From positions 1 through 32,171 of the forward strand of contig JAUXZG010000226.1 in the NCBI GenBank assembly GCA_030694005.1: a DNA stretch of 32,171 nucleotides, in the 5' to 3' direction. This DNA comes from Desulfobaccales bacterium. Lineage in GTDB: Bacteria; Desulfobacterota; Desulfobaccia; Desulfobaccales; 0-14-0-80-60-11. This document shows, piece by piece, positions 27,701-32,171 of this stretch (the first letter of the stretch is position 1; each line of letters starts with the position of its first letter). A model generated the notes under the pieces. The model saw nothing but the letters and a program-made list of their open reading frames with translations. It had not been told where the DNA came from and did not search any database. The position numbers and the translations under genes are program-made.

Positions 27701-29229
27701 GCGGTGATAAATTTCAGGTTGGTCTTCTGGCCGATGGAAAAAATGACTACATCGGCTTGACGGGTGCTCACTCGGTCTTCAAAATAAGTGGGGGCAAACC
27801 GGCCTTGGTCGTCAAACACCCTTTCCACCGCCTTGAGTTCGAGGCCGGTCACCTTACCGCCTTTGGCCAACACCTCCTTGACACCCAGGCGGTGGACAAT
27901 GTCGATGCCTTCGTGTTCGGCCTCTTCCACTTCCCAGGGGGAGGCGGGCATCTCTTCGCGAGTTTCCAGGGCGATCATGGTGACCGAGGCGGCCTTTTGG
28001 CGCCGGGCGGTGCGGGCCACGTCGATGGCCACGTTGCCGCCGCCGATGACCAGCACCTTTTTGCCGGCCAGCGGGTTGGGCGCGCCCATTTTCACATCCT
28101 TGAGGTATTCCACCCCCCAGAGCACCCCCTGGGCCTCGGTGCCGGGCACCGGCAGGCGCAGGGAATCCTGGGCCCCCACACCGATGAAGACTGCCGCGAA
28201 CCCGTCCCGGGTCAAAAGGTCATTGATGCTCTGCTTGGGGCCGATGGGCGAGTTATATTTGATGTCCACGCCCAGGCGCTTGATATAATTGATTTCCCGG
28301 TCCAAAACGTCCTGGGGCAGGCGGTAATCGGGAATCCCCCACCTGAGCCAGCCGCCGGCCTTGGGCCCGGCCTCAAAGATCACCGGGTGGTAGCCCTTGA
28401 GGGCCAGGTGATAGGCGCAGCTTAACCCCGATGGGCCGGCGCCCACAATGGCCACCGCTTCCGAACGCTTGTCCACCTCGGGCACCGGCAGGGCGTCCCA
28501 GTCCGCCTGGTCCGCCACAAAACGCTTCAGAGAGCAGATGGCAATGGGCTCGTCCATTTCCTGGCGGCGGCAGTCGCTCTCACACGGGTGCGGACAGACC
28601 CGGCCGATGGTGCCGGGCAGGGGCAGGTGCTCCATAATCAAGGAGAGGGATTCGGGGAATTTGCCCGCCTTGATCAACTGCACATACCCCTGGGCGGTCA
28701 AGTTGGCCGGGCAGGCCCTGACACATGGGGCCCGATCGAATTTCTTGATGGCGAAAGTGGAGGGGATGGCTTGAGGGTAGAGGCGATAAATGGCCTTGGC
28801 TTCCGAGAGTCCCAGATTAAAGTCATCTGAGACGCCCACCGGGCATACTTCCGTACAGGCCCCGCAGCCGGTACATTTGGCCGGATCGATATAGCGGGCC
28901 TGCTTCGCCAAAGTCACCTTAAAATTACCCGGTTTCCCGGAGATTTCTTTAACTTCGGAGAGAGTATTGATTTCAATGTTCAGGTGACGGCCGCATTCCA
29001 CCAGCTTGGGGGAGATGATGCACATGGAACAGTCGTTGGTGGGGAAGGTCTTGTCTAGTTGCGCCATGACCCCGCCGATGGCCGACTTCTTTTCCACCAA
29101 GTGGACATAAAAACCGGCATTGGCCAGGTCCAGGGCCGCCTGAACCCCGGCGATGCCGGCGCCCACCACCATTACTTTACCTACCGGGTTTTGGACCCGC
29201 GCCTCTTTTGCCATAAAATTACCTTTCAT
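24760..29229 (-). CDS. hdrA: HdrA-like protein: HdrA + internal GltD/NfnB-like NAD(P)H oxidoreductase module + second HdrA-like module + C-terminal ferredoxin domain
   Basis: 1489 aa; VVGAGIAGVQAALDLANAGF...GGVMAQLDKTFPTNDCSMCIISPKLVECGRH; insert FDRAPCVRACPANLTAQGYV...AVAIVGAGPSGLSCAYHLALKGY...KKVLVIGGGNVAIDVARTARR; second GIVIGGGVAGLEAARSLADMGF; C-term CAVCLTCVRACPYNVP...CQGCGVCVSECPAKAI. Confidence 0.9.
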   Translation of the reverse strand: MKGNFMAKEARVQNPVGKVMVVGAGIAGVQAALDLANAGFYVHLVEKKSAIGGVMAQLDKTFPTNDCSMCIISPKLVECGRHLNIEINTLSEVKEISGKPGNFKVTLAKQARYIDPAKCTGCGACTEVCPVGVSDDFNLGLSEAKAIYRLYPQAIPSTFAIKKFDRAPCVRACPANLTAQGYVQLIKAGKFPESLSLIMEHLPLPGTIGRVCPHPCESDCRRQEMDEPIAICSLKRFVADQADWDALPVPEVDKRSEAVAIVGAGPSGLSCAYHLALKGYHPVIFEAGPKAGGWLRWGIPDYRLPQDVLDREINYIKRLGVDIKYNSPIGPKQSINDLLTRDGFAAVFIGVGAQDSLRLPVPGTEAQGVLWGVEYLKDVKMGAPNPLAGKKVLVIGGGNVAIDVARTARRQKAASVTMIALETREEMPASPWEVEEAEHEGIDIVHRLGVKEVLAKGGKVTGLELKAVERVFDDQGRFAPTYFEDRVSTRQADVVIFSIGQKTNLKFITAADSIEITPRGLIKADPDTLATSRKEVFAGGDVVSGPYIAIAAVAAGREAAVSIDRYLSGQDLKADRQFPLRPIKDGNWNPIPKGEKQPRAAMPTLPVKEWTKSFKETNLGFEEADAVAEAGRCINCGVCSECMQCAIACQAGAVAHDQEPQTVELNVGAVVLAAGFSAFDPTKYDAYHYAKFPNVVTGLEFERILSASGPFMGHLIRPSDHEEPKKIAWLQCVGSRDLNHCDNSYCSAVCCMYAIKQTVIAKEHSKDPLDTAVFFMDMRTHGKDFEKYYWRAEQEHGVRFIRSRIHTIDPIPESDNVRIRYLTETGEIKVEDFDMVVLSVGLETSKDALQVAATLGIDVKLETRFAATSPFTPVSTSKPGIYTCGVFQAPKDIPQSVMEASAAAAVAGELLAAARNQDIKVQVLPPERDVSGEEPRIGVFVCNCGINIGGVIDVPTLTEYAATLPNVVFADQNLFTCSADTQDKILQAIEEHKLNRVLVASCSPRTHAPMFMETIRQVGLNPYLFEMANIRDQDSWVHMHEPEKALEKAKDLVRGVAARLVKLEPLHKMQFPVSKSGIVIGGGVAGLEAARSLADMGFQAYLVEKTDRLGGNAWNLVVSSRGYNYRGYLEDLIKTVENHPNIEVLFNSAIKDTRGFVGNFKTIVTTPAGERDLEHGVTIMATGGYGLSPDEYLYGQHPNVMTSLELDKAIVDKDPRLNQAGQAVFIQCVGSREPERPYCSRLCCTHSVESAIELKKLNPDLDVFILYRDLRTYGEKELLYKEARELGVVFIRFDLEGKPQVDKTPEGGIQVTVTDPILGMPVILKPDLLTLASAVLPNPTDELGEIFKLPRNAEGFFNEAHAKLRPVDFPTDGIFLAGLAHYPKPIDESITQAKAAAGRAATFLAQDTVSVGGVVAEVDQDKCAVCLTCVRACPYNVPVIDYQVDAAYIDPAKCQGCGVCVSECPAKAITLKHFTDAQIIAQELALAAG

Positions 29230-29570
29230 GACTCGGGAAATTTATATAAATTATTTTGGCCAGGATTTGTGAAAATCCCCACTAGCGCATTTTACAAAAA
29301 GACTTTCTTAGAAGTCAAGGATGAATCCAAAATGGGAAGAAAAGCCACGCTCAGGTCTGGTGATGATGGGTAATTTTGACCATGATTAATAAAATAACTA
29401 ATTATCTCAAAGATATAACCTTGTAATTTGTTGGCCTATTTTTACCCTTAGAAAGTATTTTCAGATAAATGGGGGAAGGCCCTGGGGTTTGGTTTCCCCC
29501 CTTCTTAGCCATTCAACCTAAACCCATAGCTAAGTCCAAGATTTCATAAATATGGTAACCTTGTTAAACA

Positions 29571-29714
29571 GCCCCCCTCACCCCAACCCTCTCCCCCCGC
29601 CGGCGGGGGGAGAGGGGGTTATTAGTTTCTCCCGGTTATCAAGGGTCGCATTAGAGGTCCAGCTTTATCCCCTCTCCCCCAATAGGGGAGAGGGCTAGGG
29701 TGAGGGGGAAGGTA
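29571..29714. repeat. CCCTCACCCCAACCCTCTCCC...GGGAGAGGGCTAGGGTGAGGG palindromic repeat
   Basis: CCCCCCTCACCCCAACCCTCTCCCCCCGCCGGCGGGGGGAGAGGGGG ... CCCCTCTCCCCCAATAGGGGAGAGGGCTAGGGTGAGGGGG. Confidence 0.85.
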
Positions 29715-29784
29715 ATCTCTTTTACGCTCCCAGTAATAAATACGTCATCGTATTTATGGAATTGACCACTAAGGAGTGAAATAT

Positions 29785-30618
29785 ATGTCAGGGATTGACC
29801 AGGGGCAGGTTCAAGGTTTCCTGGCGGCCCTGGGCTTGAAGGAAGAGCCCATGGGCATGTTTTACACGAACTCGGAGCCGGTGAAGGGATTTACCCCTAA
29901 ACCGGGGAATTTGCCCACCAAAGCCATGGAGGACCGGGGCGAAATCGACTGGCAGGCCACCTTCAGTTATTTTTCCTGCGTCCTAAGCAATATCTGGCTG
30001 GCCCGCCAGAAAAAGACCGCCGCCTATTTTGACCGGGAGCGCTACGGCTGCCTGGGAGGCGCTTTTTTCCTGGGCTTTGTCAAGCCGCAACTGGATTTTA
30101 TCACCTATTACGTCTCCACCGGCATCCCCGGGCAGATGGAGGGGGAGCGTTATCTCGAATCCCCCCAGGTCTGCCGCCACTTCTTTGACACCATCGCGCC
30201 GGAGCCGGCTCCGGCCCGTTTTTGTGTGTTCAAACCCGTCAGCCAGTTCGCCCCGAAGGAGCAACCGGCAGTGGTGATCTTCTTCGCCCGGGCCGAGATC
30301 GTCTGCGGCCTCAACCAGTTGGCCACCTTTGTGACCAACGACTTTGAGGCGGTTTACTCCCCCTTCGGCGCCGGGTGCGCCAATATCGTCACCTGGCCTT
30401 TGCGCTATCTGGCCCAGGGAAAGCTCAAGGCGGTCTTGGGCGGCTGGGACCCGTCAGACCGCAAATTCCTTAAACCCGACGAAATCACCTTTGCCGTGCC
30501 TTTTGAGATGTTTGACCGCATGGCGCAGCGCTGGCCGGAATCGTTTTTGACTACCGACACCTGGAACAACGTGAAGAAGAAAATCGCCCGCAGCTACCGG
30601 GTCTGGAAGGAAGACTAG
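29785..30618 (+). CDS. DUF169 family protein
   Basis: SD AAGGAG 8 nt before ATG 29785; LGLKEEPMGMFYTNSEP...RERYGCLGGAFFLGF...VIFFARAEIVCGLNQLATF...YSPFGAGCANIVTWPLRYL. Confidence 0.75.
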   Translation: MSGIDQGQVQGFLAALGLKEEPMGMFYTNSEPVKGFTPKPGNLPTKAMEDRGEIDWQATFSYFSCVLSNIWLARQKKTAAYFDRERYGCLGGAFFLGFVKPQLDFITYYVSTGIPGQMEGERYLESPQVCRHFFDTIAPEPAPARFCVFKPVSQFAPKEQPAVVIFFARAEIVCGLNQLATFVTNDFEAVYSPFGAGCANIVTWPLRYLAQGKLKAVLGGWDPSDRKFLKPDEITFAVPFEMFDRMAQRWPESFLTTDTWNNVKKKIARSYRVWKED

Positions 30619-30629
30619 GATGGGAGATT

Positions 30630-30770
30630 GTGGGGGGAGGGTCAGGGGAGATTAGCATTCAGCGTTCAGCTATCAGCTATCAGCTAAAAAAGACATCTAC
30701 GCCTCTAGCGATATAAAAAGCTGACCGCTAACCTGCCCCTGGGCCCCCTCCCCCACAACTCACCTCCCAA
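30630..30770. repeat. Nested palindromic repeat (ATTAGCATTCAGCGTTCAGCTATCAGC.../...GCTGACCGCTAAC inside G/C-armed element), copy H
   Basis: TGTGGGGGGAGGGTCAGGGG[AGATTAGCATTCAGCGTTCAGCTATCAGCTATCAGCTAAAAAAG...AAAAAGCTGACCGCTAAC]CTGCCCCTGGGCCCCCTCCCCCACA. Confidence 0.7.
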
Positions 30771-30905
30771 CTAAGCCCTTCCCGTGGCTTAGGGATATTG
30801 TTAAACTGAATCTACATCCCTTTAAACTGGTAATTTAGCCATGTAGGGTGCGCAGGGCGCCCCTACAAAGCTTTGTTTGGCTTATGAAAAAAACTAGGAG
30901 CCATC

Positions 30906-31565
30906 ATGAAGGACATAATTGCGCTGCTATGGCTAATATGCATTGTCGGGGTAACAATATATCTCCACGTGAACCACACTCTGGGCAAAGGCTCGATGAT
31001 AATTCTCTTTGCTGTGGCTATATTGGGTGGTCTATCCATCTCTAATTATGATTTGATTAAGAGTTTCGAAGGGTTAGGGCTCAAGGTTGAGACTGCTCGC
31101 AAAGAGATCGAAACAGCAAAAGGCAAAGCACTGTCTGAAATCGAAAAGGAAGTAGCAGAACATAAAGAATCCATAGCAATGCTCATACGAACAGGAAATA
31201 GCCTGAACGAGAAACTTGAGGACCAGAAGACTGTTGTTAACGCAATGATCAATAAAGCGGAGTCTATAGAAGCTCAGTTGAAGGATGATCAGAAGAAACT
31301 TGAATACATGAAGGATCAAGTCGTCCTTGCCCAACGAGATTCCCAAGCGATTTTCATTGCAATAAAGGAGCTTTCGGTAATCCTCACGCGTATTACGTAT
31401 ATTCAAGCCCAAACAAAGCACGAGTTTGGTCATTCACCTCGTTTGGAAAAAGCTGCGGAAATCATTGACAAAGACCTTAACAGAGTCCTTCAGCTGATGA
31501 TTCCAGACCAACAGGAACGAAGCGCATTTATTCAGGAACTGACAACTGCACTTCCTAAACAATAG
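30906..31565 (+). CDS. Membrane-anchored coiled-coil protein of unknown function
   Basis: 219 aa; two N-terminal TMs (IIALLWLICIVGVTIYL, MIILFAVAILGGLSI) then long charged heptad-like region. Confidence 0.65.
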   Translation: MKDIIALLWLICIVGVTIYLHVNHTLGKGSMIILFAVAILGGLSISNYDLIKSFEGLGLKVETARKEIETAKGKALSEIEKEVAEHKESIAMLIRTGNSLNEKLEDQKTVVNAMINKAESIEAQLKDDQKKLEYMKDQVVLAQRDSQAIFIAIKELSVILTRITYIQAQTKHEFGHSPRLEKAAEIIDKDLNRVLQLMIPDQQERSAFIQELTTALPKQ

Positions 31566-31645
31566 AACCAAGTGAGATCGAACCAGACGTGCACAGGCGA
31601 GGGTGCCTACGCTACATCTTCGTTGCTAAATTGAGGCATTTTTTC

Positions 31646-31793
31646 TGGTTCCCAAGCTGAGCTTGGGGCCTTCACCATGCCGAGCAAACCTTAGCGGCCA
31701 ATGGCGTCCCCAAGCCAAGCTTGGGGACGAGAAGAAAAACTGTAGCCGCAGGCTTTAGCCTGCGCCGCACAGGCGAGACGCCTGTGCCACTAA
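31646..31793. repeat. Cluster of short palindromes (TTCCCAAGCTGAGCTTGGGG; GTCCCCAAGCCAAGCTTGGGGAC; GTAGCCGCAGGCTTTAGCCTGCG; GCACAGGCGAGACGCCTGTGC)
   Basis: Inverted arms read directly; last element matches the one at about 24079. Confidence 0.75.
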
Positions 31794-31862
31794 TTTTTAT
31801 GGTCGGTTCCTCAGCAATTTCTTCCTTGCGGGGACTGCCTTAAAGGATTAAATTTATTTTTA

Positions 31863-31892
31863 GGGGATGAGGCAGGCTCAGGCTTCATCCCC
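31863..31892. other. Hairpin upstream of mrp-like gene
   Basis: GGGGATGAGGC-AGGCTCAG-GCTTCATCCCC, 11-bp stem with one G-U. Confidence 0.55.
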
Positions 31893-31936
31893 TGCCACAC
31901 GTTTTCACCCGATCAAAGTTGTGAGGAGTCACTATA

Positions 31937-32171
31937 ATGACTGAATGTCCCACCGGCGCGGACCCCAAGACCTGCGGGGTGGACCCCAAGTCCTGCCCCA
32001 GCTGTGACCCGGCGCATCAGGCCGACAAGGCCCAAGAGGACCAAAAACTCGCCCAGGCTCTTCAACAGATTCGCCACAAACTGCTGGTGATGAGCGGCAA
32101 AGGCGGGGTGGGCAAAAGCAGTGTGGCCGTGGGCCTGGCCCTGGGCCTGGCCCGCCGCGGTTATAAGGTGG
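31937..32171 (+). CDS. Mrp/NBP35 family P-loop ATPase with Cys-rich N-terminus, truncated by window end
   Basis: [33 protein letters not shown]...[30 protein letters not shown]; deviant Walker A. Confidence 0.9.
   Translation, partial: MTECPTGADPKTCGVDPKSCPSCDPAHQADKAQEDQKLAQALQQIRHKLLVMSGKGGVGKSSVAVGLALGLARRGYKV

Noticed and set aside
29050-29130. Selenocysteine in HdrA (known at the DCSMC position in some HdrA)
   Set aside because: The sequence encodes Cys here (NDCSMCIISP); the whole ORF has no in-frame TGA.

Overview
This window looks like a high-GC chromosomal segment from a deltaproteobacterial (Desulfobacterota-type) anaerobe. That assignment is inferred from gene content only: HdrA/MvhD, 2-oxoacid:ferredoxin oxidoreductase, DUF169, MTH1187, and widespread intergenic palindromes. 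Main blocks: (1) a DevBCA/MacB-like tripartite ABC exporter operon (TolC, adaptor, permease, ATPase) behind a Spy/CpxP-like protein, with the permease interrupted by one in-frame TAA; (2) a HAD hydrolase / phosphoribosyltransferase / ATP-grasp / GT39 cluster; (3) a U32 peptidase gene preceded by a structured, riboswitch-like leader; (4) a KorAB-like operon with an unlisted 55-aa membrane micro-ORF; (5) dnaJ, MTH1187 and a response regulator; (6) rarA, then two tandem TatA/TatB-like proteins that each end in the same zinc ribbon; (7) GNAT, a decayed zinc-ribbon/TM gene, murI and an ABC-2 exporter; (8) ruvB and a radical SAM gene; (9) a giant HdrA-(GltD/NfnB-like)-HdrA fusion followed by an MvhD whose ORF contains an in-frame TGA at the conserved Cys position with a bSECIS-like hairpin (probable selenoprotein, missed by the ORF track); (10) a DUF169 protein, a membrane-anchored coiled-coil protein and the 5' end of an Mrp/NBP35 ATPase. 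The intergenic regions carry a family of G/C-armed palindromes with a conserved TTTTTTGTAAGG core, several placed just upstream of Shine-Dalgarno-less start codons, plus other palindromic repeat families, two of them apparently nested inside the G/C-armed element.
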